This document shows, piece by piece, positions 7,050-14,482 of a DNA stretch of 64,000 bases (positions within the stretch are counted from its first letter, which is position 1; each line of letters begins with the position of its first letter). Source of the DNA: Sphingobium sp. AS12. GTDB taxonomy: Bacteria; Pseudomonadota; Alphaproteobacteria; Sphingomonadales; Sphingomonadaceae. The notes beneath the pieces were generated by a model that searched no databases, was not told the DNA's origin, and saw only the letters and a program-made list of their open reading frames with translations. Both the position numbers and the translations under genes were made by a program. The DNA lies in the NCBI RefSeq assembly GCF_019097845.1, contig NZ_JAHRGM010000001.1, forward strand, positions 62,001-126,000, in the 5' to 3' direction.

Positions 7050-7957
7050 GTCTGCTCGATGTGGTGGCAATTCGCTCCGCTCATCCCCTGCCTTCCGTCG
7101 CCGGGGCAAGCGTAAGGCTGTTCAAGGCTGGCAACGAGTTCAAGGGCTGCTGCCCGTTCCATGATGACAACTCGCCTTCCTTCACGATCTTTGCGAACGG
7201 CCAGCGCTTTTATTGCTTCGGCTGCGGCGCGACGGGTGACGTTCTGGATTTCGTGCAGCGCGCGCACCGCGTCGATCTGCGGACGGCGGCTGACATGCTT
7301 TGCGGCGGCAATCTGCCATCGGTAGAGGTTGCACCGGCGGTCGATTCTGGTCCTGGGCCTGATCGGTCGGGGGAGGCGCTGGCTATCTGGCACAATGCCG
7401 TGCCGGTCGACGGGACGGAGGCTGAAAGCTACCTGCGATTCCGTGGGTTGCACCTGCCGATCCCGCGCAGCATTCGCTTCGCACGCCTGCGCTATGGCAA
7501 GCGTGGTCCTGAGCGCCCCTGTCTGGTGGCCTGCGTTGGGTCGGTCAACAACAAGATCGTTGGTATCCAGCGGACTTTTCTCAATGAGGCCGGGACCGGC
7601 AAGGCGAGCGTTCCCAAGGCGAAGCTTTCGCTAGGGCATGTCGCGGGGGGAGCAATCCGCCTTGCTCCTGCTGCAGCTGACCTGATTGTCTGTGAAGGGC
7701 TGGAGGACGGTCTGACGCTGATGCAGGAACTCGGCCGGGCCGTTTGGGTCGCTGCTGGTGCCTCGATGCTTCCCAAAATGCAATTTCCTGTTGGGGTGCG
7801 AAAGGTGGCGATTGGCGGGGATGGCGATCAAGCAGGCCGTGACGCGGCAAGATCTGCGGCCGACACCTATGCTGAGCGTGGCCTTTCGACCCGCATGTTC
7901 TTCCCGCTCGATGGGTTCAAGGACTTCAACGATGAACTGCGGGGGGTGGGCCAGTGA
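7046..7957 (+). CDS. Phage primase with CHC2 zinc finger and Toprim domain
   Basis: A 303-residue protein. The N-terminal zinc finger is complete: Cys36-x2-His39 in CCPFHDDNSPSF and Cys57-x2-Cys60 in YCFGCGATGD. A Toprim domain follows from about residue 210, with the acidic pair in LIVCEGLEDGLTL and the second motif GGDGDQAGRDA. This is the short CHC2-Toprim primase used by many phages and plasmids to prime replication. It starts within the stop of the preceding gene and overlaps the ATPase downstream by 4 bases, so primase and helicase are coupled. Confidence 0.92.
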   Translation: MSLLDVVAIRSAHPLPSVAGASVRLFKAGNEFKGCCPFHDDNSPSFTIFANGQRFYCFGCGATGDVLDFVQRAHRVDLRTAADMLCGGNLPSVEVAPAVDSGPGPDRSGEALAIWHNAVPVDGTEAESYLRFRGLHLPIPRSIRFARLRYGKRGPERPCLVACVGSVNNKIVGIQRTFLNEAGTGKASVPKAKLSLGHVAGGAIRLAPAAADLIVCEGLEDGLTLMQELGRAVWVAAGASMLPKMQFPVGVRKVAIGGDGDQAGRDAARSAADTYAERGLSTRMFFPLDGFKDFNDELRGVGQ

Positions 7958-9123
7958 ATGCGGCCTCACTGGAAGATCGGGCGCGCGGCGGATTGGTCGA
8001 AGCCCATCCTTCCGCTCCCACCCGCCTGCCGGAACCTCTGCCGGTCGAATGGTTCGCCGATATCAAGCCCCAACTGGATGGCATGTGGCTGATCAAGCGC
8101 TTGCTGCCGTCTCAGGGGTTGGCACTGGTCTATGGCCACCCTGGCAGCGGCAAAAGCTTCTTCGCGCTCGACATTGCGCTGCATGTGTCCCTGGGCTGGG
8201 AATGGGCGTCCCGTCGCGTCAAACAAGGACTTGTTGTCTATGTTGGTGCAGAGGGCGGGGCAGGGCTGCGCAATCGTCTCGCCGCCTTTCGCATCCAACA
8301 CACCATTGAAGGCGAGATACCATTCGCGCTGATTCCCACGCCGATCGACATGCAGGATCCAAATGCGGACACCGGACGCCTAGCGGAGACTGTCCGTGCT
8401 GCGGCCCTTAAATCTGGCGCAACTCCGGCGTTGGTGATCATCGACACGCTGAGCAAAACTTTTGGCGGCGGCAAAGAAAACACTGACGACATGGCTACCT
8501 ACATCGCAAACTGCCAGCGCATTGCCTCTGAGTTCGATTGCCTTGTGATGCCGGTCCACCACCGGCCCAAGGACGCGGAAAGCATAGAGCCGCGCGGGCA
8601 TGGCAGCCTCAAAGGCGGCGTTGATACCGTCATCCTGATCGAGGCTGGCAAGACGAAATGTGCAGAGGTGACCAAGCAAAAGGATGGGGAGATCGGGGAG
8701 AAATTCCTCTTCAATCTGAGTGTGGTCGAATTGGGCGTCGATGAAGATGGCGACGCCGTGACTTCATGCGTGGTCGAGCATACAGCCACCAATATGAACT
8801 TGGTTGTCAGTCCATTTGCGCAGGCTGTCGGCAAGCTGAGCGTAGGAAATCGCTTGGTCTATGAGCAGTTGGGCGAGTTGATTGAGGCTGCTGGAGAGCC
8901 TGTCCCTGCCGATATTCCCGACACTGAAATCAACCGTTCTTGGGTCTGCCGGGTGGTCTCGCTGGAGGCATGGCGGGACAAGTCCATTTCGGCTGCCGGG
9001 ACAGAGGCGGGACATAACCGGGACAGCGGAAAGCGGGCATTCAATCGGGCGCTTCCTGCTCTGAGAAAGGCCGGAATTGCTCGGGTTTGGAACGATTGGG
9101 CATGGATTACGCACCAACTTTGA
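7954..9123 (+). CDS. RepA-like AAA ATPase / replicative helicase
   Basis: A 389-residue protein of the AAA_25/RepA-like helicase family. Walker A is GHPGSGKS at residues 61-68 and Walker B is LVIIDTLSK near 160; an arginine-finger region with HHRPKD and RGHGSLKGGVD follows. The last 100 residues form a separate winged-helix-like tail. The pairing with a CHC2-Toprim primase makes a phage replication module. GGGACA repeats begin inside the 3' end of this gene (8975) and continue past the stop, so the origin may overlap its C-terminal codons. Confidence 0.9.
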   Translation: MNAASLEDRARGGLVEAHPSAPTRLPEPLPVEWFADIKPQLDGMWLIKRLLPSQGLALVYGHPGSGKSFFALDIALHVSLGWEWASRRVKQGLVVYVGAEGGAGLRNRLAAFRIQHTIEGEIPFALIPTPIDMQDPNADTGRLAETVRAAALKSGATPALVIIDTLSKTFGGGKENTDDMATYIANCQRIASEFDCLVMPVHHRPKDAESIEPRGHGSLKGGVDTVILIEAGKTKCAEVTKQKDGEIGEKFLFNLSVVELGVDEDGDAVTSCVVEHTATNMNLVVSPFAQAVGKLSVGNRLVYEQLGELIEAAGEPVPADIPDTEINRSWVCRVVSLEAWRDKSISAAGTEAGHNRDSGKRAFNRALPALRKAGIARVWNDWAWITHQL

Positions 9124-9217
9124 TAACTATGTGGGACAGAGGTGGGACGATGATCGGGACAGAGGCGGGACAGCGGGACAACCGGGACAAGGGTCTTTAG
9201 ACCCTGTCCCTTGTCCC
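8975..9217. repeat. GGGACA iterons with central palindrome, candidate replication origin
   Basis: GGGACA occurs at 8975, 8998, 9009, 9020, 9133, 9156, 9167, 9175 and 9184, GGGACG at 9144, and the inverse TGTCCC at 9205 and 9212. Within the two clusters most spacings are 11 or 12 bases, close to one helical turn. The last direct copy and the inverse copies form nested dyads around GGGTCTTTAGACCC (9191-9204). Phased iterons beside a primase-helicase pair are typical of replication origins or autoregulatory sites. Function inferred. Confidence 0.65.
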
Positions 9218-9238
9218 GGTTCCAAGTGGGGCGGTTTG

Positions 9239-9273
9239 GTCGATTCAAGGGTGGAGCGTTTATCGCCTATATC
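9239..9273 (+). promoter_or_regulatory. Element promoter copy 2 (GTCGATTCAA / TATATC)
   Basis: GTCGATTCAA at 9239-9248 and TATATC at 9268-9273 (19-base spacer). The start codon of the DUF5681 gene is at 9301. Of the copies this has the -10 closest to the sigma-70 consensus but the longest spacer. Confidence 0.5.
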
Positions 9274-9300
9274 TTGCTCTCAACATTCAGGACGACGGCG

Positions 9301-9591
9301 ATGGCATTTCAGAAGGGGCAGAGCGGCAATCCGGGTGGCCGGGCAAAGATGACCATGGCTGATGGCAAAACGCTGACGGACCTTGCGCGCGAACATACGC
9401 CCAAGGCGGTGCAGGCGCTGGTCGATGTGCTGGAGGGCGCTGAGGCTTCGGACGCTGCCCGCGTGTCGGCTGCTACTGCGCTGCTCGATCGGGGTTGGGG
9501 TCGGCCTCGCCAGGACCTTGGGGTTGAGATGAAGTCTGATGAGGGGATCGCGGCGCTGCTGGAGGCTGCACGGAAGCGGGCGGCGGGTTAA
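9301..9591 (+). CDS. DUF5681 protein, probably packaging-related
   Basis: A 96-residue protein. It begins MAFQKGQSGNPGGRAKM, the hallmark of the DUF5681 domain (KGQSGNPGGR), followed by a helical region ending ALLEAARKRAAG. DUF5681 proteins usually sit directly before a large terminase and may serve as the small terminase subunit. Here a nucleotidyltransferase, a resolvase and a secreted-protein gene lie between it and terL, as if inserted. The ATG at 9301 was chosen because the motif begins there. Confidence 0.8.
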   Translation: MAFQKGQSGNPGGRAKMTMADGKTLTDLAREHTPKAVQALVDVLEGAEASDAARVSAATALLDRGWGRPRQDLGVEMKSDEGIAALLEAARKRAAG

Positions 9592-9908
9592 CCTCGATCG
9601 AAGACAAGGATGCCATGATCTATCACCGCTGGAGTTACCACTATATCATCATCTTGCATTGGCTGCAGGTCAACTGTCATTGGCAAGCGGGCCTGTAGAT
9701 CCGACAGCCAGCGCCCCTTTTCGAAAATTCCGTTGGCTAGTGCTTCACCGACAGTTGCCCCATAAACCTTGATCGCAAGGTCAATGTCACTCTCGGCGCG
9801 ATGGACACCTTTAGCGCGCGATCCAAATACATATGCTTGCAAGATCAGCGGTTCGCTCTCCGCCCAGTCCCGAATCGCGGCGACACATTTTTGTGAAAGT
9901 CCCATCAT
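9588..9908 (-). CDS. MNT-type nucleotidyltransferase-fold protein
   Basis: A 106-residue protein. The core GSRAKGVHRAESDIDLAI carries the GSxxxG and SDxDL elements of pol-beta-like minimal nucleotidyltransferases, plus VDL as the likely third acidic position. Such proteins commonly act as MNT antitoxins paired with HEPN toxins, adenylylating the toxin. No HEPN partner is present on either side, so it is solitary here. Starts considered are ATG at 9908 and TTG at 9926; the ATG is preferred. Convergent with the DUF5681 gene, overlapping it by 4 bases. Confidence 0.8.
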   Translation of the reverse strand: MMGLSQKCVAAIRDWAESEPLILQAYVFGSRAKGVHRAESDIDLAIKVYGATVGEALANGIFEKGRWLSDLQARLPMTVDLQPMQDDDIVVTPAVIDHGILVFDRG

Positions 9909-9959
9909 CAGACAATGATGGAGCAATAAAGAGGTCTAGCCAAGGTGTGCATAATGGCG

Positions 9960-9992
9960 TAACGTTCGTTAGTCAGTTTTGTATGGGATAAT
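9960..9992 (+). promoter_or_regulatory. Resolvase promoter with palindrome TAACGTTCGTTA
   Basis: A 12-base palindrome (TAACG-TT-CGTTA, 9960-9971) overlaps a possible -35, and GATAAT at 9987-9992 is a strong -10. The resolvase ATG is at 9999, so the transcript would be leaderless or nearly so. The palindrome could be a resolvase binding site used for autoregulation. Confidence 0.45.
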
Positions 9993-9998
9993 CGAGCG

Positions 9999-10670
9999 AT
10001 GAAAGCCGTTGCCTATTACCGCGTATCTACCGCCGCGCAGGGACGATCAGGTTTAGGGTTGGAGGCCCAGCGGGAGGCTGTAGAGAGCCTTTGCCAGTCG
10101 CGGGGTTGGGAGTTGACCGCGCCACCCTTCACTGAGGTCGAGAGTGGGAAGCGCGCCGATCGGCCCGAACTGCTGAAGGCCCTGCACCGCGCCAAAGTGA
10201 CTGGCGCGACGTTGGTGGTCGCTAAGCTGGATCGCCTTTCGCGCAATGTTGCCTTCCTTGCGGCGCTTCAGGACAGTGGCGTCAAATTCATTGCCGCTGA
10301 CATGCCAGAAGCCAACGAACTGACCGTGCATATCATGGCTGCCGTCGCCCAGGCGGAGCGCAAAGCTATCTCGAAGCGGACACAGGAAGCCCTACAGGCA
10401 GCAAAGGCGCGTGGGCAGCGATTGGGCAACCCAAACGGCGCGGCGGCTTTGCGTCGGGCTGCTAAGGGCAATGTGGCCAGCGTCGACGCGATCAAGTCGG
10501 GTGCTGTGTCTCGTGCCGACCAGATGCGGCCCGTGATCGAGGATATGCAGGGCCGGGGCATCATGTCTCTTGGCGCGCTGGCAAAGGCCTTGAACGATGG
10601 CGGGTTCGTCACGGCGCGCGGCGGCCAATGGCATGCCTCATCGGTTCGGAATTTACTGGCCCGCTTTTAG
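9999..10670 (+). CDS. Serine recombinase (resolvase/invertase family)
   Basis: A 223-residue protein. The N-terminal catalytic domain begins AVAYYRVSTAAQGRSGLGLE with the nucleophile Ser10, followed by KLDRLSRN and the E-helix region AQAERKAISKRTQEAL. The C-terminal part has a small helix-turn-helix ending GGQWHASSVRNLLAR. It belongs to the small serine recombinases that often travel in mobile elements. The element therefore has two recombinases of different chemistry; which substrate this one acts on is not visible. Its stop overlaps the reverse-strand gene downstream by 4 bases. Confidence 0.9.
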   Translation: MKAVAYYRVSTAAQGRSGLGLEAQREAVESLCQSRGWELTAPPFTEVESGKRADRPELLKALHRAKVTGATLVVAKLDRLSRNVAFLAALQDSGVKFIAADMPEANELTVHIMAAVAQAERKAISKRTQEALQAAKARGQRLGNPNGAAALRRAAKGNVASVDAIKSGAVSRADQMRPVIEDMQGRGIMSLGALAKALNDGGFVTARGGQWHASSVRNLLARF

Positions 10671-11002
10671 GAGCATTTATCTCGCAGCTTTTCGACCATA
10701 CGATCTGTAGATAACATATAGTCGTCCACATAGCCGCGACCGTTTTGATCTGCATTCAAGTCATAGAAATCAACGAAACCATAGGTGTTGAAATCGCCTA
10801 TCAAGGTACTGCCTTCTGTTGGCACCCGCACAGAATACGATTGTATTAGTGTTAAGCCGATCGTGGTCCTGACAACAAATCGATCGTTGCAACCTTTATT
10901 ATAGACAACGACAGCTTTCACGAGTTCAGCTGAGGCATTGCTCGCTGAAAGGGCCATTCCAACAGCAAATGCAGCTCGCCGCCATCCATTGATCATGTTC
11001 AT
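10667..11002 (-). CDS. Small secreted hypothetical protein (inserted gene)
   Basis: A 111-residue protein with a clear signal peptide: a basic start (MNMINGWRR), a hydrophobic core (AAFAVGMALSAS) and an ASA cleavage site. The mature part has two cysteines (CNDRF near the middle and a terminal CS) that could form a disulfide. No family recognised. The gene is AT-richer than those around it, runs against the direction of the operon and sits just before a promoter motif, all typical of phage cargo (moron) genes. The ATG at 11002 is preferred over a GTG at 11008. Confidence 0.65.
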   Translation of the reverse strand: MNMINGWRRAAFAVGMALSASNASAELVKAVVVYNKGCNDRFVVRTTIGLTLIQSYSVRVPTEGSTLIGDFNTYGFVDFYDLNADQNGRGYVDDYMLSTDRMVEKLRDKCS

Positions 11003-11014
11003 TGTCACTGCCCC

Positions 11015-11047
11015 GTCGATTCAACCCCCTACATACCCCGCTACCCT
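11015..11047 (+). promoter_or_regulatory. Element promoter copy 3 (GTCGATTCAA / TACCCT)
   Basis: The extended motif CCCGTCGATTCAAC (11012-11025) followed 17 bases after its core by TACCCT (11042-11047). The large terminase ATG is at 11069. It lies 10-13 bases from the start codon of the reverse-strand secreted-protein gene, the same geometry as copy 4. Confidence 0.5.
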
Positions 11048-11068
11048 CGCTCCACAAGGAGCGCGACA

Positions 11069-12607
11069 ATGACACCAACCGAAATTCGCCGCGAGGTCAT
11101 AGGCGACCTTGCCCGCTTTACCCATGATCCCCTTGGCTTTGTTTTGTGGGCTTTCCCATGGGGCGTCGAGGGAACGTCGCTGGCCAGTGAGGACGGCCCG
11201 GATGCGTGGCAGCGCGATCAGCTATCTGCGATCGGTGCGAGCCTGCGGGCAGATCCATTCTCCGTCATCCAAGACGCCACGGCATCGGGTCACGGTATCG
11301 GCAAAAGCTGCGAGGTTTCTTGGCTGATCCTCTGGGCGATCATGACACGGGAGGATACGCGCGGCGTCGTGACGGCCAATACCGACACGCAGTTGCGCAC
11401 CAAAACATGGCCGGAACTGGCCAAGTGGTATGGCCTGCTGCAATTCGACGTGCTGCGCGACATGTTCGCCCTGGAGGCGACCAGCATCCATTCTACGGAG
11501 GCCGGACATGATCGGACCTGGCGTATCGATGCTATCCCGTGGAGCGAACGCAACACGGAGGCCTTCGCCGGGCTGCATAATGCCGGGAAGCGCGTCATCC
11601 TCCTGTTCGACGAGGCGTCCGCGATCATTGACCCGATATGGGATACAGCATCGGGTGGCTTGACCGACGCCAACACCGAGATCCTGTGGCTGGCCTATGG
11701 TAATCCGACCCGCAACACCGGCCGCTTCAGGGAGACGATCGCGGGCCGGTTTCGCAACCAGTGGACGCACCGGCAGGTTGACGGCCGACATGTGAAGCGG
11801 ACCAACAAAGCACTGCTCCAGACCTGGATCGACACCTACGGCGAGGACAGCGATTTCGTCCGTGTCCGCGTAAAAGGGCAGTTCCCCCGCGCGGGTTCGA
11901 CGCAGTTCATATCGTCTGAACTGGTGCAGCAGGCCCGCAAGCGGGAGGCGATCGATCCGCTGCGGTCAGACCCGCTGATCTTCGGCGTCGATATCGCCCG
12001 CTTTGGTGACGACCATAGCACGCTGGCTATTCGACGCGGCCGTGACGCGCGGGGCATTGAATGGAAGCGATGGCACGGTGCCGACACTATGCAGGTGGCG
12101 GGCGACATCGCTTTGGAAGCCCGGCGCTGGAACCCGGAAGCCATATTTGTGGATGTCGGTGCGATGGGTGCCGGCGTCATCGATCGCCTGCGCCAGCTCC
12201 AGGTTCAGAACGTGTTCGAGGTCAATTTCGGCGGCAAGGGGCGAGAGGTCGACTGGGCGACCGGCGTGCGCGTGAAAACCACCAATAAACGTGCAGAGAT
12301 TTGGACGAAAATGCGCGGCTGGTTGGCGTCCGGCGCTATCCCCGACGATGACGATCTGGAGGCTGATCTTACCGGGCCAGAATATGGCTATGGACCCGAC
12401 CAGGTATCAATCCAGCTTGAGCGCAAGAAGGACATGAAGGCGAGGGGGCTGTCCTCCCCAGACGATGGCGACGCCCTGGCGCTGACGTTTTCAGAAATGG
12501 TGATGCCGGTTGACGTGCCGGGATACCTCAATCCCGACAATTTTCATCCGAAGATCAATGTGGATCGCTATGCAGAATTGGACGGACCTGATGCCCGCTA
12601 TCATTGA
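11069..12607 (+). CDS. terL: Phage terminase large subunit
   Basis: A 512-residue packaging motor. The N-terminal ATPase has a Walker A variant GHGIGKS at residues 74-80 and Walker B ILLFDEAS with Asp181-Glu182. The C-terminal nuclease domain follows, with FGVDIARFGDDHS supplying the first metal-binding aspartates and a later EADLTGPEYGY segment. Length is normal for the family and all key residues are present, so the protein could be functional. An AAGGAGCG ribosome site precedes the ATG. It normally works with a portal protein, which is missing from this element. Confidence 0.93.
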   Translation: MTPTEIRREVIGDLARFTHDPLGFVLWAFPWGVEGTSLASEDGPDAWQRDQLSAIGASLRADPFSVIQDATASGHGIGKSCEVSWLILWAIMTREDTRGVVTANTDTQLRTKTWPELAKWYGLLQFDVLRDMFALEATSIHSTEAGHDRTWRIDAIPWSERNTEAFAGLHNAGKRVILLFDEASAIIDPIWDTASGGLTDANTEILWLAYGNPTRNTGRFRETIAGRFRNQWTHRQVDGRHVKRTNKALLQTWIDTYGEDSDFVRVRVKGQFPRAGSTQFISSELVQQARKREAIDPLRSDPLIFGVDIARFGDDHSTLAIRRGRDARGIEWKRWHGADTMQVAGDIALEARRWNPEAIFVDVGAMGAGVIDRLRQLQVQNVFEVNFGGKGREVDWATGVRVKTTNKRAEIWTKMRGWLASGAIPDDDDLEADLTGPEYGYGPDQVSIQLERKKDMKARGLSSPDDGDALALTFSEMVMPVDVPGYLNPDNFHPKINVDRYAELDGPDARYH

Positions 12608-12755
12608 TCGATGCGGGGCAAAGCGCCGAAATGGCGAGCCATGTCGGAAGCTGCCAATGCGCAACGGGCGGTGTCATTTGCATGGCGGGAAAACGCCAAC
12701 TCGCATCACCCTTAGTCCATCATATATTCGGGAGTGCTCCTCCAATGTGTCGTAA
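12591..12755 (+). CDS. Small HGG-motif zinc-knuckle phage protein, C-terminus altered
   Basis: A 54-residue protein overlapping the terL stop by 17 bases. The core DRCGAKRRNGEPCRKLPMRN then GRCHLHGGK is the CGAKxRxGxPC...CxxHGG motif of small proteins found next to terminases in many prophages. After HGGK the usual continuation (STGPRT-like) is absent and the reading frame runs into the tail of the reverse-strand gene at 12712. This suggests the original 3' end was replaced when that gene was inserted. Confidence 0.6.
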   Translation: MPAIIDRCGAKRRNGEPCRKLPMRNGRCHLHGGKTPTRITLSPSYIRECSSNVS

Positions 12756-13194
12756 GTGCATTTTTACACGCAGGGCAGCCATAGATCGCTTTATCTGGCA
12801 TTTCTTTCTTGCCCGGCTGCGGCTGGAGGATTCCTTTTTGGCCGTTGTCAAAACAATGTGCGCAAAGCCAATAAGGAGGCTGGCCTTCGCGCATGCCGAG
12901 CTTCAGCATGTATACGCACGAACCTCCCTCCAGATTAACAAGCTCGTACTTCTGAGCCTCCTGTTCCCATGCTTTCATGCGCATAATCTCCTGTTCGAGA
13001 TGTCGTATGCGATCGGCTGCCGTCGCCTGTTTCTCTTGCGCTGCAAACAGACTTTGTTGGGCATCAAGAATATGCCCCTGTAAGGCAACCTTGACCTCAT
13101 TGACTGTGGCATTCGTATTTAACGCGTTGATACCTTGAATTATATCTTTCGCAGCTTTTAGACTGGCGTACCCTGCGCTAATTTCTGAAAACAT
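12712..13194 (-). CDS. Coiled-coil protein with C-terminal zinc ribbon (inserted gene)
   Basis: A 160-residue protein. Residues 40-85 form a predicted coiled coil (AAQEKQATAADRIRHLEQEI). The C-terminal part has two Cys pairs, CAHC and CPAC, about 35 residues apart: a zinc-ribbon arrangement. No named family recognised. It is AT-richer than its neighbours, lies against the operon direction and is placed directly before a promoter motif, like the gene at 10667. These features mark it as accessory cargo. Confidence 0.7.
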   Translation of the reverse strand: MFSEISAGYASLKAAKDIIQGINALNTNATVNEVKVALQGHILDAQQSLFAAQEKQATAADRIRHLEQEIMRMKAWEQEAQKYELVNLEGGSCVYMLKLGMREGQPPYWLCAHCFDNGQKGILQPQPGKKEMPDKAIYGCPACKNALTTHWRSTPEYMMD

Positions 13195-13206
13195 AATCTC
13201 GGTCCC

Positions 13207-13239
13207 GTCGATTCAACCTAGTTCAATCCGACCCTATCG
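13207..13239 (+). promoter_or_regulatory. Element promoter copy 4 (GTCGATTCAA / CTATCG)
   Basis: Extended motif CCCGTCGATTCAAC (13204-13217), 17-base spacer, CTATCG (13234-13239). The GTG start of the next gene is at 13272. As at 11015, the motif lies 10-13 bases from the start codon of an inverted inserted gene. Confidence 0.5.
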
Positions 13240-13271
13240 TCGCGAGACGATCGACAAAAGGAGTTTGGACC

Positions 13272-13946
13272 GTGGCAGGAAAATCGAAGTTCACCGCAGC
13301 GGATTATACCGCACAGCGCGTCGCCCTAGAGGAGCAAATTCGCGTTGCGGAGGATGACCATCACCGCGCTGGCTATCGGCAGGTGCTTGATGAGGCGACG
13401 CAGGACGATGTTGACAAGGCGTTAGTCAGTCTGGATGCGCTGAAGAACAGGCGACGGTCACTGGACGCGGCATGGCAGGAATCTCAGCGCCGTAGCGCAG
13501 ATGCTCTTCTGAAGGAACGCGAGGCGGACCAGTCAGCCGCGCTGGCAGAGTTCGAGGGCCATCTGAAGACCCGTCTCGATGCCACTGCCAGGATCGAAGA
13601 GGCAGCACGTGCGCTCGGTGCCGCGGTAAAGGACTATTCCGCCGCAAGCGAGGCGGCCCGCTACATCGCCGGGCGGCTCTACAAGAACCACACTGGCAGG
13701 GCCGGGATCGATACGCTCAATTTCGTGCAGTCGGAGATCGACTCGCCCTATTTCGTCAACCTGCTTGCTGGCATGCTATTCGCTGAAGGCGCAAATTTCA
13801 GCAACACCCGACCCGGCCAAGCCCATTTCGAATATCGGCAGCAGGGCAGCCTTATTCCTGTCGTTGAGAAATCGAACGACCGGCTGCGGTTTCGTGCCGC
13901 CGAACTCTGCCCTGACATTGGCGGTGAAGAGGAGGCTGCGGCATGA
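13272..13946 (+). CDS. Hypothetical phage structural protein with coiled coil
   Basis: A 224-residue protein starting at GTG 13272, with AAAAGGAG upstream. The first 120 residues are strongly helical and charged (heptad-like, with repeated QRVALEEQIRVAEDDHH-type segments). The remainder is mixed and ends in an acidic tail. I recognise no family. The position after the packaging gene and before virion proteins suggests a structural or scaffold-like role, but this is only positional. It overlaps the next gene by 4 bases. Confidence 0.6.
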   Translation: MAGKSKFTAADYTAQRVALEEQIRVAEDDHHRAGYRQVLDEATQDDVDKALVSLDALKNRRRSLDAAWQESQRRSADALLKEREADQSAALAEFEGHLKTRLDATARIEEAARALGAAVKDYSAASEAARYIAGRLYKNHTGRAGIDTLNFVQSEIDSPYFVNLLAGMLFAEGANFSNTRPGQAHFEYRQQGSLIPVVEKSNDRLRFRAAELCPDIGGEEEAAA

Positions 13947-14227
13947 GCCGTCAGCGCGCGCTTGTTCGCCTTCAACTGCCGTTCCCCGACACACGGCTGA
14001 TTGATCCGGGCGAGGTGGTCGAATGGGACGGCCCAGACTGGAAGCTGGAGCCGCTAGACTCGGTCGAACGCGAGGTGTGGGAGACAACCGCTCGTGATGA
14101 TGACCGCGTGATCGCCGCCCGTAAAAAGAGCGGGCCAGGTCCTTGGGAGAACGTGCTGCCAGGCGACTTTCCACCTGAGTTTAAGGAACCGTCGCTATCG
14201 GATGTCGACGCGGGCGATATCTACTGA
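13943..14227 (+). CDS. Hypothetical phage protein (94 aa)
   Basis: A 94-residue acidic protein beginning MSRQRALVRLQLPFPDTRL and ending DVDAGDIY. No family or membrane segment. It starts inside the stop of the gene before it (ATGA), and its last base is shared with the start of the gene after it, so it is part of a tight late operon. Confidence 0.6.
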   Translation: MSRQRALVRLQLPFPDTRLIDPGEVVEWDGPDWKLEPLDSVEREVWETTARDDDRVIAARKKSGPGPWENVLPGDFPPEFKEPSLSDVDAGDIY

Positions 14228-14445
14228 TGCCGCGGCTTCAATCCTTTGGCGCGCCGGTTGCCACTATGGCGCGGCCGGCTTCATCGATTGACCAGACAAT
14301 GGTGGAGGCGGTTCGCCAAGAACGTGCGTATGAAGGCCGAATTGCACGGGAGCCTCTGATTGAGGATGCGACAGTGCCGCCCATGTCATCCGTCCGGTTA
14401 CCAAAGATCAGCAGCGCTCTTCTGCGCCTGAACCAAGCCGTATGA
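14227..14445 (+). CDS. Hypothetical phage protein (72 aa)
   Basis: A 72-residue protein, MPRLQSFGAPVATMARPAS at the N-terminus. The start resembles that of the next gene (MPRIPQYGAP), as seen in families of internal virion proteins, but similarity ends there. No domain recognised. It shares one base with the preceding gene. Confidence 0.5.
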   Translation: MPRLQSFGAPVATMARPASSIDQTMVEAVRQERAYEGRIAREPLIEDATVPPMSSVRLPKISSALLRLNQAV

Positions 14446-14482
14446 TTTTATCTGATTTCCCGAAGCCACAAGAGGCAAGCCT

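Noticed and set aside
8975..9217. CRISPR array suggested by closely spaced repeats.
   Set aside because: Repeat units are only 6-7 bases with spacers of a few bases; no 25-40 base repeats or cas genes exist in the window.
12604..13083. A plus-strand frame opposite the zinc-ribbon gene.
   Set aside because: The minus-strand gene has coiled-coil and paired Cys motifs and a normal start; the plus frame has neither ribosome site nor protein character.
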